A stretch of 64,000 nucleotides of DNA, taken from contig NZ_JAFKEC010000002.1 of assembly GCF_017848315.1 (NCBI RefSeq), positions 1 to 64,000 of the forward strand, in the 5' to 3' direction. Of the stretch, positions 8,039-16,868 are shown piece after piece. A program made the position numbers and the translations under genes. The notes beneath the pieces were generated by a model. The model had not been told where the DNA came from. It worked only from the letters and a program-made list of their open reading frames with translations, and did no database searches. This stretch comes from Pseudomonas palmensis. GTDB lineage: Bacteria > Pseudomonadota > Gammaproteobacteria > Pseudomonadales > Pseudomonadaceae. Every line of letters begins with the position of its first letter. Position 1 is the first letter of the stretch.

Positions 8039-8187
8039 GGCATCGCCGGGGGATCGCGCCTACTCTTTCAGGCAGACCGTTTGCCATTGCGACCGGCCAC
8101 CTGATAAAACCTGTATGCAGCATTGCGTCAGGCGTTAATACCCCGATGCCACAGCCGTTCGCTGGCGTCGTACATATGGAATCCAGA

Positions 8188-9561
8188 ATGACCCCAAGAC
8201 ACGTAATCAACGCATCTGTCAGCCCCAAAGGCAGCCTGGAGACACTCTCCCAACGTGAAGTGCAGCAACTGAGCGAAGCCGGTTCCGGCAGCATCTACAC
8301 CCTGTTCCGCCAGTGCGCCCTGGCCATCCTCAATACCGGCGCCCACGTCGACAACGCCAAGACCATTCTCGACGCCTACAAGGACTTCGAAGTCCGTATC
8401 CACCAGCAGGACCGCGGCGTGCGCCTTGAGCTGCTGAACGCGCCGGCCGACGCCTTCGTCGATGGCGAAATGATCGCCAGCACCCGCGAAATGCTGTTCA
8501 GCGCCCTGCGCGACATCGTCTACACCGAAAGCGAACTGGACCGCATGGGCATCGACCTGGAAAGCTCCCAGGGCATCACCGACTACGTCTTCCAGCTGCT
8601 GCGCAACGCGCGCACCCTGCGCCCGGGCGTGGAGCCGAAGATGGTGGTGTGCTGGGGCGGCCACTCGATCAGCACCGAGGAATACCAGTACACCAAGAAG
8701 GTCGGCCACGAGCTGGGCCTGCGCAAGCTGGACATCTGCACCGGCTGCGGCCCGGGCGTGATGAAGGGGCCGATGAAGGGCGCCACCATCGCCCACGCCA
8801 AGCAGCGCATGAGCATCGGTCGCTACCTGGGCCTGACCGAGCCGGGCATCATCGCCGCCGAGGCGCCGAACCCGATCGTCAACGAGCTGGTGATTCTGCC
8901 GGACATCGAAAAGCGCCTGGAAGCCTTCGTGCGCGTGGGCCACGGCATCATCATCTTCCCCGGTGGCGCAGGCACGGCCGAGGAGTTCCTGTACCTGCTG
9001 GGCATCCTGATGCACCCGGAAAACCGCGACCTGCCGTTCCCGGTGATCCTCACCGGCCCGCGCAGCGCCGAGGCGTACCTGCAGCAGTTGCATGATTTTG
9101 TCGGCGCCACCCTGGGCGAGGCGGCCCATGCGCTGTACGAGATCATCATCGACGACCCGGCCCAGGTGGCGCGGCAGATGACCGAGGGGCTCAGGCAGGT
9201 CAAGCAGTTCCGCCGCGAGCGCAACGATGCGTTCCACTTCAACTGGATGCTGAAGATCGAAGAGGGCTTCCAGCGCCCGTTCGACCCGACCCACGCCAAC
9301 ATGGCCAGCCTGCAGCTGAGCCGCGACTTGCCGGCACACGAGCTGGCGGCGAACCTGCGCCGGGCGTTCTCCGGGATCGTGGCGGGCAACGTGAAGGACA
9401 AGGGCATTCGCCTGATCGAGGAGCATGGGCCGTACGAGATCCATGGCGATACCGCGATCATGCAGCCACTGGACAAGCTGTTGCAGGCGTTCGTGGAGCA
9501 GCATCGGATGAAGCTGCCGGGTGGGGCGGCGTATGAGCCGTGCTACCGCGTGGTGAGTTGA
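8188..9561 (+). CDS. ppnN: Nucleotide 5'-monophosphate nucleosidase PpnN
   Basis: A 457-residue enzyme matching the PpnN (YgdH) family, which hydrolyses purine and pyrimidine monophosphates to base and ribose 5-phosphate; in E. coli it is tuned by (p)ppGpp. The LOG-type core is seen near residues 185-275: CTGCGPGVMKGPMKGA and the PGGAGTAEE catalytic/phosphate motif. The family's extended N- and C-terminal domains flank it (E. coli PpnN has a similar length). The ATG at 8188 gives the usual start; an ATG 12 bases upstream (8176) is possible. It stands alone and is followed by a REP palindrome. Confidence 0.93.
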   Translation: MTPRHVINASVSPKGSLETLSQREVQQLSEAGSGSIYTLFRQCALAILNTGAHVDNAKTILDAYKDFEVRIHQQDRGVRLELLNAPADAFVDGEMIASTREMLFSALRDIVYTESELDRMGIDLESSQGITDYVFQLLRNARTLRPGVEPKMVVCWGGHSISTEEYQYTKKVGHELGLRKLDICTGCGPGVMKGPMKGATIAHAKQRMSIGRYLGLTEPGIIAAEAPNPIVNELVILPDIEKRLEAFVRVGHGIIIFPGGAGTAEEFLYLLGILMHPENRDLPFPVILTGPRSAEAYLQQLHDFVGATLGEAAHALYEIIIDDPAQVARQMTEGLRQVKQFRRERNDAFHFNWMLKIEEGFQRPFDPTHANMASLQLSRDLPAHELAANLRRAFSGIVAGNVKDKGIRLIEEHGPYEIHGDTAIMQPLDKLLQAFVEQHRMKLPGGAAYEPCYRVVS

Positions 9562-9564
9562 AGC

Positions 9565-9628
9565 TTCGCCGGCAAGGCCGGCTCCTACAGACGGTGCACG
9601 ACCTGTAGGAGCCGGCCTTGCCGGCGAA
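9565..9628. repeat. REP palindrome, type B
   Basis: Perfect 26-base inverted arms (9565-9590 and 9603-9628, core CGCCGGCAAGGCCGGCTCC) lie between the convergent ppnN and tetR genes. The same arms occur at 17346-17400. It is a probable bidirectional transcription end as well as a repeat. Confidence 0.85.
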
Positions 9629-9641
9629 TGGGCCAAAACGA

Positions 9642-10277
9642 TCAGCCCTGCTGCAAACGCCTGAGCACCAACCCGGTCAGCTCATCGATCATCGGCCGGA
9701 ACGCTTCGGCCGTGCAGTGCTGCCCGAGCATCACGGTGCGTGTGGTGAGGTGCGAGAACAGCGCATCGAACAGCACGTGCGGCAGTTCCGACAGCGATGC
9801 ATCCGCGGCCACTGCCCCTTGCCCGCGCTGGCCCTCGAGCAAGCGCAGAATCAGCGAATGCCACACCTGCGGGCCATGCTCGTACCAGGTCTGGCCCACT
9901 TCGGGCACATGCGCCGTGCCATTGACCACCAGGCGGTAGAACGCCACGTGCCGCGGGCTGGTGACCACTGCCACCAACTGGTCGAGGATCAGCCGCAGCC
10001 CCTCGGCCAGCCCCACGGTGCTGGTGTCCAGCTGGCGCAGGTCGATGATGAAGTCGTCGCACAGGTACTCCACCACCGCCACCAGCAGCTCGTTCTTGCT
10101 GCCGAAGTAGCGGTAGATGGTGGCTTTGGAACCGCCTGCCGCGGCGACGATGGCGTCCATGCTGACGCCATCGTAGCCGTGCTCCAGAAACAGCTCGCTG
10201 GCGGTCACCAGCAGGTTGCGCCTGCGCTCCACACTTCGGCTCGTAGGGGAAGTCGGGGCACGGTGCAACGGGGTCAT
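9642..10277 (-). CDS. TetR/AcrR-family repressor
   Basis: A 211-residue TetR-family repressor. The DNA-binding domain occupies about residues 18-65, with the helix-turn-helix VSMDAIVAAAGGSKATIYRYFGSK. The ligand-binding part resembles AcrR-type C-terminal domains. It lies only 5 bases downstream of the PQQ-dehydrogenase gene, so the two probably form one operon. A perfect 15-base palindrome in the promoter of that operon (12760-12774) is the natural candidate for its operator, implying autorepression. The ligand is unknown; if the dehydrogenase is quinate/shikimate specific, a substrate of that pathway would be the first guess. Confidence 0.9.
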   Translation of the reverse strand: MTPLHRAPTSPTSRSVERRRNLLVTASELFLEHGYDGVSMDAIVAAAGGSKATIYRYFGSKNELLVAVVEYLCDDFIIDLRQLDTSTVGLAEGLRLILDQLVAVVTSPRHVAFYRLVVNGTAHVPEVGQTWYEHGPQVWHSLILRLLEGQRGQGAVAADASLSELPHVLFDALFSHLTTRTVMLGQHCTAEAFRPMIDELTGLVLRRLQQG

Positions 10278-10282
10278 GGGCG

Positions 10283-12697
10283 CTACTCTTTGTCAGGGAG
10301 CGCGTACGCTATCACGTAATCCCCGCGATCTGGAGACTGGCGCGCACCGCCGGCCACCACCACCACGTACTGACGGCCCGAGCGCGGCGACACGTAGCTC
10401 ATCGGTGTGGCCTGGCCGCCGACCGGCAGGCGACCCTTCCACACTTCCTCGCCCGTGGCGATGTCCAGTGCCCGCAGGTAGTAGTCCTGGGTACCGGCAT
10501 AGAACACCAGCCCGGCACCGGTGCTCACGCCGCCGCCCAGGGTGGGCATGCCCAGCGGGATCGGCAGGTTGGCACGCACGCCATTGATCACCGCGTCCTG
10601 CACCGTACCGGCCGGACGTTCCCAGACCTGCTTGCGGGTTTTCAGGTCGATGGCGGCGAATACGCCCCATGGTGGGCTCTGGCAGGGGATGCCCAGTGGC
10701 GAGTTGAAGGCCTTGTGGTCGATCACGAACGGCGTGCCGTCCATCGGGTAGGTACTGCCCACGCCGTGCCCGGACTTGAGGTGCGACAGGTCGACGTTTT
10801 CACGCTTGACCAGCTTGACCACCTGCGGGATGCGGATGTCGTTGAGGAACAGGTAGCCGTTGCGCTCGTCGATGGCCGCGCCGCCCCAGTTGAAGCCACC
10901 GTAGTAGCCCGGGTAGATCAGGGTGTCGCGGGTGCTCGGTGCGGTGAACTCACCCTCGTAGTTGAGCTCGCGGAAGTTAATACGGCACATCAGCTGGTCG
11001 AAGAAGGTCGCGCCCCACATGTCCTGTTCGGTCAGCGGTTCGGCGCCCAGCGCCGGCATGCCTACCGAGTAGGGTTGGGTCTTGGCTACCCAGTCGCCTT
11101 CGGCATGGGCCTGGGGCACGGGTTTTTCGACCACGTCGGCAATCGGCTTGCCGGTGCGACGGTCGAGCAGGAAGATCTGCCCGCGCTTGGTCAGCTGGAT
11201 CAGCGCGGGGATCTTGCCGCCCTTGCCGTCCGGCACGTCGTACAGCGCCGGCTGGGCAGCCACGTCGTAGTCCCAGATATCGTGGTGCACGGTCTGGAAG
11301 GTCCAGCGCTCGCGGCCGGTGGCCATGTCCAGGGCAACCACGGCAGACGAGTATTTCTCGGTCAGCGCCGGGCGATCGCCACCCCAGAAATCGGGCTGCT
11401 GGTTGCCGGTAGGCAGGTAGACCAGGCCCAGTTCGTCATCGAACGCCGGGGTAGACCACATGTTCGGCGTGCTGCGGGTATAGGTTTCGCCCTCCGGTGG
11501 CAGCTTGGTGATGGCCGGGTTGCCCAGGTCCCACGCCCATACCAGTTCGCCGGTATCGGCGCTGAAGGCACGCACCACGCCTGACGGTTCGTCGGTGGAG
11601 CGGCCATCGAAGACCCAGCCGCCGAGGATGATCAGGTTGCGTGCAACGGTGGGCGCGGAGGTGTAGGCGTAGTACGGCACGCCTTCATCCACCAGGCCCA
11701 GGCCCTGGGTCAGGTCGACCGAGCCCTTGTCGCCGAAGTCTTCGCACGGCTTGCCGGTGTCGGCGTCGATCTCGATCAGCCGTGCATCCATGGTGACCTG
11801 CACGATGCGCTTGGCGCACACACCACCCGTGGCGCGTGGGGCGGGTGCCAGGTCAGCGAACTGGAACGGCTCCTGGACCTTGGCCGGCTCGTAGTAGCCA
11901 AGGCCGCGGCAGCGGTTCCAGGTCTTGTCGTTGGCGGGCTTGGAGTCGAAGGTCCAGCGCTCCTTGCCGGTGTCGGCATCCAGCGCGATGACCTTGCTCA
12001 ACGGGGTGCAGGTGTACACCGTGTCGGCGATCTGGATCGGCGTGTTCTGCGACTCGGAGGCGCCTTCGGCGATCTCGCCGGTGCGGTAGGTCCAGGCCAC
12101 CTGGAGCTTGTCGATGTTGCCCTTGTTGATCTGGTCCAGCGGCGTGAAGCGCGTGCCCTGCGGGCCGTTGCTGTAGTGCTGCCAGTCCTGTGGGGTGCCG
12201 GCCGTGGTGGCCGGGGTGTCGAGCACCGGTTCGGTGGTGGCGTGCATGACCCCGTGCGGCACGAAGGTCGAGGCGCCGCCGGCCACCAGGGCCAGCCCGA
12301 ACAGGGCGGCGCAGGCATGGCTGAGGCCACGCTGACGGCCGCCGGCCAGGTACGGGTGCAACACCGCCGCCACCAGGCCGATCACCAGGAACGGCGCCAG
12401 GCGCGGCACCAGTGGCCAGAAGCGCAGGCCGACTTCCCACAGCGACCAGATGACGGTGGCGCCGAACACCAGCGCCATCAGGCCGGCGCCCAGCGGCTTA
12501 CGCCGGGCATAGAGCACACCGGCCAGCAGCATGCCCAGGCCGGCCAGCAGGTAGTACCACGAGCCGCCGAGGGTGGCCAGGCGCACACCGCCGACTGCCA
12601 GGGCCAGGCCACTGAGGCCGAGCAGGGTACCGAAGATATAAAAGGCAAGGCGAGTTGAAGCAGGGGCAGGGGCCCCCGGGTTATCTGTGTTTTTCAT
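10283..12697 (-). CDS. Membrane PQQ-dependent dehydrogenase (glucose/quinate/shikimate family)
   Basis: An 803-residue quinoprotein that oxidises a polyol or cyclic acid in the periplasm and passes electrons to ubiquinone. About five membrane segments fill residues 15-140. An eight-bladed PQQ propeller follows, with blade signatures such as VIALDADTGKERWTF and VVALDMATGRERWTF. The ATG at 12695-12697 is chosen as the first Met with a sensible short N-terminus; the upstream in-frame ATG overlaps the promoter. It shares an operon with the TetR gene. Gcd (glucose) and QuiA (quinate) have the same architecture; absence of a sugar porin and presence of a repressor lean towards quinate/shikimate, but this is not settled. 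Confidence 0.87.
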   Translation of the reverse strand: MKNTDNPGAPAPASTRLAFYIFGTLLGLSGLALAVGGVRLATLGGSWYYLLAGLGMLLAGVLYARRKPLGAGLMALVFGATVIWSLWEVGLRFWPLVPRLAPFLVIGLVAAVLHPYLAGGRQRGLSHACAALFGLALVAGGASTFVPHGVMHATTEPVLDTPATTAGTPQDWQHYSNGPQGTRFTPLDQINKGNIDKLQVAWTYRTGEIAEGASESQNTPIQIADTVYTCTPLSKVIALDADTGKERWTFDSKPANDKTWNRCRGLGYYEPAKVQEPFQFADLAPAPRATGGVCAKRIVQVTMDARLIEIDADTGKPCEDFGDKGSVDLTQGLGLVDEGVPYYAYTSAPTVARNLIILGGWVFDGRSTDEPSGVVRAFSADTGELVWAWDLGNPAITKLPPEGETYTRSTPNMWSTPAFDDELGLVYLPTGNQQPDFWGGDRPALTEKYSSAVVALDMATGRERWTFQTVHHDIWDYDVAAQPALYDVPDGKGGKIPALIQLTKRGQIFLLDRRTGKPIADVVEKPVPQAHAEGDWVAKTQPYSVGMPALGAEPLTEQDMWGATFFDQLMCRINFRELNYEGEFTAPSTRDTLIYPGYYGGFNWGGAAIDERNGYLFLNDIRIPQVVKLVKRENVDLSHLKSGHGVGSTYPMDGTPFVIDHKAFNSPLGIPCQSPPWGVFAAIDLKTRKQVWERPAGTVQDAVINGVRANLPIPLGMPTLGGGVSTGAGLVFYAGTQDYYLRALDIATGEEVWKGRLPVGGQATPMSYVSPRSGRQYVVVVAGGARQSPDRGDYVIAYALPDKE

Positions 12698-12759
12698 TCC
12701 TGTTTGTCCATGACACGACCCCAGCTGCGCGGGCATGGGGGCGTGGATTCATGTTTAGT

Positions 12760-12774
12760 ACTGTACGGTACAGT
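12760..12774. promoter_or_regulatory. Candidate TetR operator
   Basis: A perfect 15-base palindrome ACTGTACGGTACAGT (7-base arms around a central G) in the 183-base gap upstream of the PQQ-dehydrogenase/TetR operon and the divergent GNAT gene. Size and symmetry suit a TetR dimer. Confidence 0.6.
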
Positions 12775-12880
12775 TTTATTTTGAACCTGTTCAGGCGGCA
12801 ATGAAAGACAAAATGTCGCACCGGTGAAATTTTTTGTGACAATCCTCGGGATCAGGATGAACAGCAAGGGGAGTGCAGGC

Positions 12881-13420
12881 ATGGTGTTGCAGGTGGTGGC
12901 GAGTACGCCCAGGACGGTGGTGGTGATGCCGGATGCGGTGTTGGCGCCGTGGGTGAACCAGGCGTTGATCGACAGCTTTGTGCTGCACCAGCCGTTTTTG
13001 CCGTGGGCCAAGGCCGCACCGGCGTTGCAGGACACGCGCAACAACCTGCGCCAGGCGTTGCTGGACCACGCGCGGGTGGCGGCCGAGAAACGTTACTTCA
13101 TTCTCACGGCCGATCAGACCGCGGTGATTGGCTGTGCCGGCCTGTATCCGGACCCTGCGGGCGAGCATGCGCATGTGCTGGGGTACTGGGCCAACGTCGG
13201 GTACAGCGGGCAGGGGTTGATGAGCGAAGGCATCGGCGCGCTGCTGGCGGCGCAGGATTTCGGCACCCTGCGCCTGACCGCGGCGTCGGTGAACGGCGCC
13301 AGCCATGGGCTGGCCAGGGCGCTTGGGTTCGAGGTGGTGCGGGTGGTGGAGGGTGTGCGCGATACACCGTGGCATGGGGTGCATGACACCTGGATATTCG
13401 AGCGCAGGGTTGAGGGATGA
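12881..13420 (+). CDS. GNAT-family N-acetyltransferase (RimJ/RimL type)
   Basis: A 179-residue acetyltransferase. The region around residues 85-125 (VIGCAGLYPD, then HVLGYWANVGYSGQGLMSEG) matches the RimJ/RimL-type acetyl-CoA binding fold, where a GxGxxxE-like segment follows 'GYW'. The ATG at 12881 is preferred because AGGGGAG lies at the right distance; ATGs at 12824 and 12857 are also in frame. It diverges from the PQQ-dehydrogenase operon. The substrate is unknown. Confidence 0.8.
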   Translation: MVLQVVASTPRTVVVMPDAVLAPWVNQALIDSFVLHQPFLPWAKAAPALQDTRNNLRQALLDHARVAAEKRYFILTADQTAVIGCAGLYPDPAGEHAHVLGYWANVGYSGQGLMSEGIGALLAAQDFGTLRLTAASVNGASHGLARALGFEVVRVVEGVRDTPWHGVHDTWIFERRVEG

Positions 13421-13445
13421 TTGAGGCGGGGCTGCCTTGCAGCCC

Positions 13446-13529
13446 ATCGCGGATCAAGCCCGCTCCCACAGGTACTGCGATGTTCCTGGGGCCGGCGCAG
13501 TACTTGTGGGAGCGGGCTTGACCCGCGAT
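13446..13529. repeat. REP element pair, type A
   Basis: Inverted arms beginning ATCGCGGATCAAGCCCGCTC (13446) and ending GGCTTGACCCGCGAT (13529), spaced about 35 bases apart, between convergent GNAT and TonB-receptor genes. Confidence 0.85.
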
Positions 13530-13533
13530 GCGG

Positions 13534-15726
13534 TCAGAAGGTGGCGCGCACGCTCAGGCGCAGGTTGCGCGGCTCGCCGTACCAGCCCTGGCTGTAGAAG
13601 CCGATCTGCTCGTAGTAACGCTTGTCGAACAGGTTGTCGACATGCGCACTCACACTCAGGTGGTCGTTGAGGGCGTAACGGCTCATCAGGCTGACCAGCG
13701 TGTAGCCGCCTTGCTCCAGGTCGGTGAAACCGCCCGGCATCGCCACGTCGCTGCGTGACACGCCACTGCGCCACGTCGCGCCACCGCCCACGGTCAGCTT
13801 GTCCAGCACACCGCCCAGACGGTAGGTGCTGAACAGCTTGGCCTGGGTGCGCGGGTGGTTGGTGTTGATCGCCTTGTCGTCGGCATTGCGGGCAATGAAG
13901 TGGGTGTAGCTGGCCGACAGGTTCCACTGCTCGGTGAGCTGTCCGGCCAGTTCCAGGTCGAAGCCGTCGACCCGCGCCCCGGTGCCGGCCTTGTACGCCT
14001 GCTCATTGGGGCGCCCCTCCACGTTCACCCCCGGGATCGCTTCGGCCAGGCCCTCCTGCTGGGTGCGGTACACCGCCAGCGCTGCGTTCAGGCGACCGTC
14101 CAGGTAGCCGGCCTTGATGCCGGCCTCGTAGCTGTCGCCGGTCACCGGGTCGAGGATGCTGCCGTCCGGCCCGCGCGCGTTCTGCTGGTTGAAGATGCTG
14201 GTGTAGCTGGTGTACAGGCTGTAGGTCGAGTTCAGGTCATACACCAGCCCCGCGTAGGGCGTCACTTCGTTGCGGTAGCGGTACTGGCGCAGGCTGCCGT
14301 AGTAGTCCTGGTCGATTTCCCAGTTGCTGACCCGTGCGCCGAGTATCAGGTGCAGCGGGTCGGCCAGCGACAGGCGCGTTACCGCGTAGCCGCCGTTCTG
14401 CCGGGTGTGGGTGGCATCGCCCGAGGCACGCACGTTGGACCAGGCGGGCTCGGCAATGTGGTTGCTGTTCCAGTCCATGAAGTTGCCGGTATCCGGCACC
14501 GTGCCCAGCGGCCTGAACTGGTCGATGGTCAGGTCGTCGTCGATGCTCATCGCACCGAACGCCAGTTCGTGGCTGCGGCCCAGCAGCTGGAACGGCCCGC
14601 TGGCGGTCAGGTGCCAGTCGTCACGGGTGCGTTCGCCCTCGTACTTGAGGAAGCTGGCCGACATGCCGCGCCCGGTTTCGCGGTCCGGGTAGCCGCCGCG
14701 GTACAGGTAGCGCATGCGGTAGTTGCCTTCGAAGCGGCTGTAGGCGGCGCGCAGCTTCCAGTCGTTTTCCAACTGGTGCTCGAGGTCGACGAAGGCGGTG
14801 GTGGACTCGGTGCCGAAGTAGCCCCACTTGGTGTTGTTGGCCGCCGATCGGCCGAAATCGGTACGCCCGCCGTCCTTGTAGAACAGCGGAAAGCCGCTGC
14901 CCATGCCGTCGGTTTCGTTCTTCTGGTACTCCAGGCTGGTGGTCAGCCGGGTGCGCGGGCCCAGTTCGCTGCTGACCACGCCGTACAAGGTGCGCGAGCC
15001 GTAGTCCAGGTAGCTGACGTGGCTGTCCTTCTGCGAATAGGCGGCCACCACCCGCGCGGCGATGCGCCCGTCCTCGGTCAGCGGGGCCGACACGTCCACA
15101 TCACCCCGTCGCTCGTCCCAGCGCCCGATGCCCGCCGAGCCGCTGGCGGCGAACTCGGGCAGCGGGCGCTTGCGCACGAAGTTGACCGCCGCCGACGGGC
15201 TGCCGGCGCCGGTCAGCAGGCCGGTGGAACCGCGCACGATCTCGACGCGATCATAGATGGCCGAGTCCATCTCGGTGGCGCCGAAGTTCCAGAAGCCGTT
15301 GATCGGCGAGGCCAGGCCGTCGAACTGGAAGTTGTCGATGGTGAAACCACGTGCCGAGAACGACAGGCGATTGCTGTCGTTGCGCACATGGGAAATGCCC
15401 GGCGCGCTGTCGAGAATCTGCGCGGTGTTGCTCAGGCCCTCGTCCTCGATCTGCTGGCGGGTCACCACGCTGACCGACTGCGGGGTTTCGCGGATCGACA
15501 TCGGCAAGCCGATGGCGGTGGACATCGCGCCGGTGGTGTAGCTGGCGCTGCCTTCGGTGGTCTGCGGCCGGTACGCCTCGCCCTGTACGTCGGTGGCCTG
15601 CAGTGTCAGCACCGGCTTTTCGGCGGACTCCTCGGCACTGGCCATCAGGGAGACAAAGGCCCCGCCCAGCAGGGCGATACGCACGCTGCTGATCGGTCGG
15701 GTAGAGGGGGCAAGGCGGCGCTGCAT
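13534..15726 (-). CDS. TonB-dependent siderophore receptor
   Basis: A 730-residue outer-membrane receptor for a ferric siderophore. It has a signal peptide (about 1-31), a TonB-box-like stretch before the plug, and a plug domain about 60-175 (MSIRETPQSVSVVTRQQIED, LSFSARGFTIDNFQFDG). A 22-strand barrel follows, ending with the receptor signature near DNLFDKRYYEQIGFYSQGWYG and a terminal Phe. It lacks the N-terminal STN signalling domain of the receptor at 17410, so it is not a surface-signalling receptor. An AraC/PchR-like regulator lies immediately upstream on the same strand, as in several siderophore uptake loci. GGAGAA precedes the ATG. The ligand cannot be named. Confidence 0.93.
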   Translation of the reverse strand: MQRRLAPSTRPISSVRIALLGGAFVSLMASAEESAEKPVLTLQATDVQGEAYRPQTTEGSASYTTGAMSTAIGLPMSIRETPQSVSVVTRQQIEDEGLSNTAQILDSAPGISHVRNDSNRLSFSARGFTIDNFQFDGLASPINGFWNFGATEMDSAIYDRVEIVRGSTGLLTGAGSPSAAVNFVRKRPLPEFAASGSAGIGRWDERRGDVDVSAPLTEDGRIAARVVAAYSQKDSHVSYLDYGSRTLYGVVSSELGPRTRLTTSLEYQKNETDGMGSGFPLFYKDGGRTDFGRSAANNTKWGYFGTESTTAFVDLEHQLENDWKLRAAYSRFEGNYRMRYLYRGGYPDRETGRGMSASFLKYEGERTRDDWHLTASGPFQLLGRSHELAFGAMSIDDDLTIDQFRPLGTVPDTGNFMDWNSNHIAEPAWSNVRASGDATHTRQNGGYAVTRLSLADPLHLILGARVSNWEIDQDYYGSLRQYRYRNEVTPYAGLVYDLNSTYSLYTSYTSIFNQQNARGPDGSILDPVTGDSYEAGIKAGYLDGRLNAALAVYRTQQEGLAEAIPGVNVEGRPNEQAYKAGTGARVDGFDLELAGQLTEQWNLSASYTHFIARNADDKAINTNHPRTQAKLFSTYRLGGVLDKLTVGGGATWRSGVSRSDVAMPGGFTDLEQGGYTLVSLMSRYALNDHLSVSAHVDNLFDKRYYEQIGFYSQGWYGEPRNLRLSVRATF

Positions 15727-15744
15727 GGGAATCGTTCTCCGCAG

Positions 15745-15763
15745 AGTATCGTTATCGTCTGCG
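15745..15763 (-). promoter_or_regulatory. Weak Fur-box-like repeats upstream of the siderophore receptor
   Basis: On the minus strand the hexamers GATAAC and GATACT sit in tandem about 19 bases before the receptor ATG, matching 10 of the first 12 bases of the Fur consensus; the remaining half is poor. Iron control is likely for such a receptor but the site is only a candidate. Confidence 0.35.
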
Positions 15764-15850
15764 TATTATTCACAGTTGCTTGCGGGGCCACGTTTGGCAG
15801 ATGCCAGACTGCTTATGGGCGCTGCCAAAGCGTGCGTCGGGTGGGGAACT

Positions 15851-16831
15851 TCAGGCGGTTTCGCGGGGGGCGTGGCCAAAGCGCTGGCGAAACGCGGTGG
15901 CGAAATTGCTGGCGTGGCGGTAGCCGACATGGTGGGCGGCCTGCTGGATCTGCCAGCCCTGTTCGAGCAACTGGCGGGCCTGGTCGAGGCGCCGGTTGCG
16001 CAGGTAGCCGAACACCGTTTCGCCGTACAGCGCGCGGAACTTGCTGCGCAGTGAGCTGCTGCTCATGCAGGCCAGGCGCGCCAGTTCGTTGAGGTCGTGC
16101 TCGTCGCCGGGCTGTTGGTGCAGGTGCTCGCGCACCCGTTCGAGCATCAGCCGGTCGCGTGGGCACAGGCCCGGCGAAGGGGCCGGCAGGCTGTCGAAAC
16201 TGGCCAGGCCGTGGCTGAGCAGTTGCAGGCTCAGGCCCTGGCACAACAGGTGCTGCAGGGTGCCTTGCCAGCGACCGGACAACATGTCTTCGATGCCCGC
16301 CAGCAGGTGCGCCGGCAGGGCCCAGCAACTCAGGGCCGAGCCGTGGCCGCGCAGGCGGGCCTCGATCAGCTCGGCCAAGGCCTCTTCGCCCACATCCTGC
16401 GGGCGGCGCAGCGACAGGTTGAGCCCGCGCAGGTGCGCGCCACCGCGGTGCAGTGCCGACATCGGCCGGCCATCGCCGCACAGCGCGGTGATGCAGGCGC
16501 CTGGTTGCAGGGGCTGGGTGCGGGTGTAGGTGATCGAGGCCTGACCCTGAAGTACCAGCGCGAGGGTCAGGTCGGGCATGTCCAGCGAATCGGCGCGGTA
16601 GGTGTGGAAGGCCTGCACGTCGGAGTTCACCAGGCTGAAGCCGGGGGCCAGGCGATGTTCGCTGATATGGCCCTGCATCAGGCACGGATCGTCCTCGCCG
16701 CCGTCGCCTTCGGGCAGGCTATAGTGCACGTCGTAGCGCTGGCCCAGGGCATGGAAGTCGCTCAGCAGGTAGCGGGTGGGCGCGGACAAGACAGGGCTCG
16801 GGTGTCGAAAAAAGGAAGGCGATAATAGCAT
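15851..16831 (-). CDS. AraC-family regulator, PchR/AlcR-like
   Basis: A 326-residue AraC-family activator. The C-terminal double helix-turn-helix covers about residues 225-322 (DLNELARLACMSSSSLRSKF, then IQQAAHHVGYRHASNFATAF). The long N-terminal sensor domain and the helix-turn-helix resemble PchR/AlcR, which bind a ferric siderophore and switch on the matching receptor. The receptor gene at 13534 lies directly downstream on the same strand, which supports that role. The ATG at 16829-16831 falls within a Fur-box-like sequence and has only a weak ribosome site, so a downstream alternative start (for example the TTG near residue 16) should be kept in mind. Confidence 0.87.
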   Translation of the reverse strand: MLLSPSFFRHPSPVLSAPTRYLLSDFHALGQRYDVHYSLPEGDGGEDDPCLMQGHISEHRLAPGFSLVNSDVQAFHTYRADSLDMPDLTLALVLQGQASITYTRTQPLQPGACITALCGDGRPMSALHRGGAHLRGLNLSLRRPQDVGEEALAELIEARLRGHGSALSCWALPAHLLAGIEDMLSGRWQGTLQHLLCQGLSLQLLSHGLASFDSLPAPSPGLCPRDRLMLERVREHLHQQPGDEHDLNELARLACMSSSSLRSKFRALYGETVFGYLRNRRLDQARQLLEQGWQIQQAAHHVGYRHASNFATAFRQRFGHAPRETA

Positions 16832-16839
16832 TCATTCTC
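16821..16839. promoter_or_regulatory. Candidate Fur box between AraC regulator and GNAT gene
   Basis: GATAATAGCATTCATTCTC matches the 19-base Fur consensus at 14 positions (own count), the best match noticed in the window. It covers the annotated start of the PchR-like regulator, so iron would repress that gene and with it the receptor. Confidence 0.6.
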
Positions 16840-16868
16840 AAATGCAGGGTGGCTGGAGTGGGGCGGTG

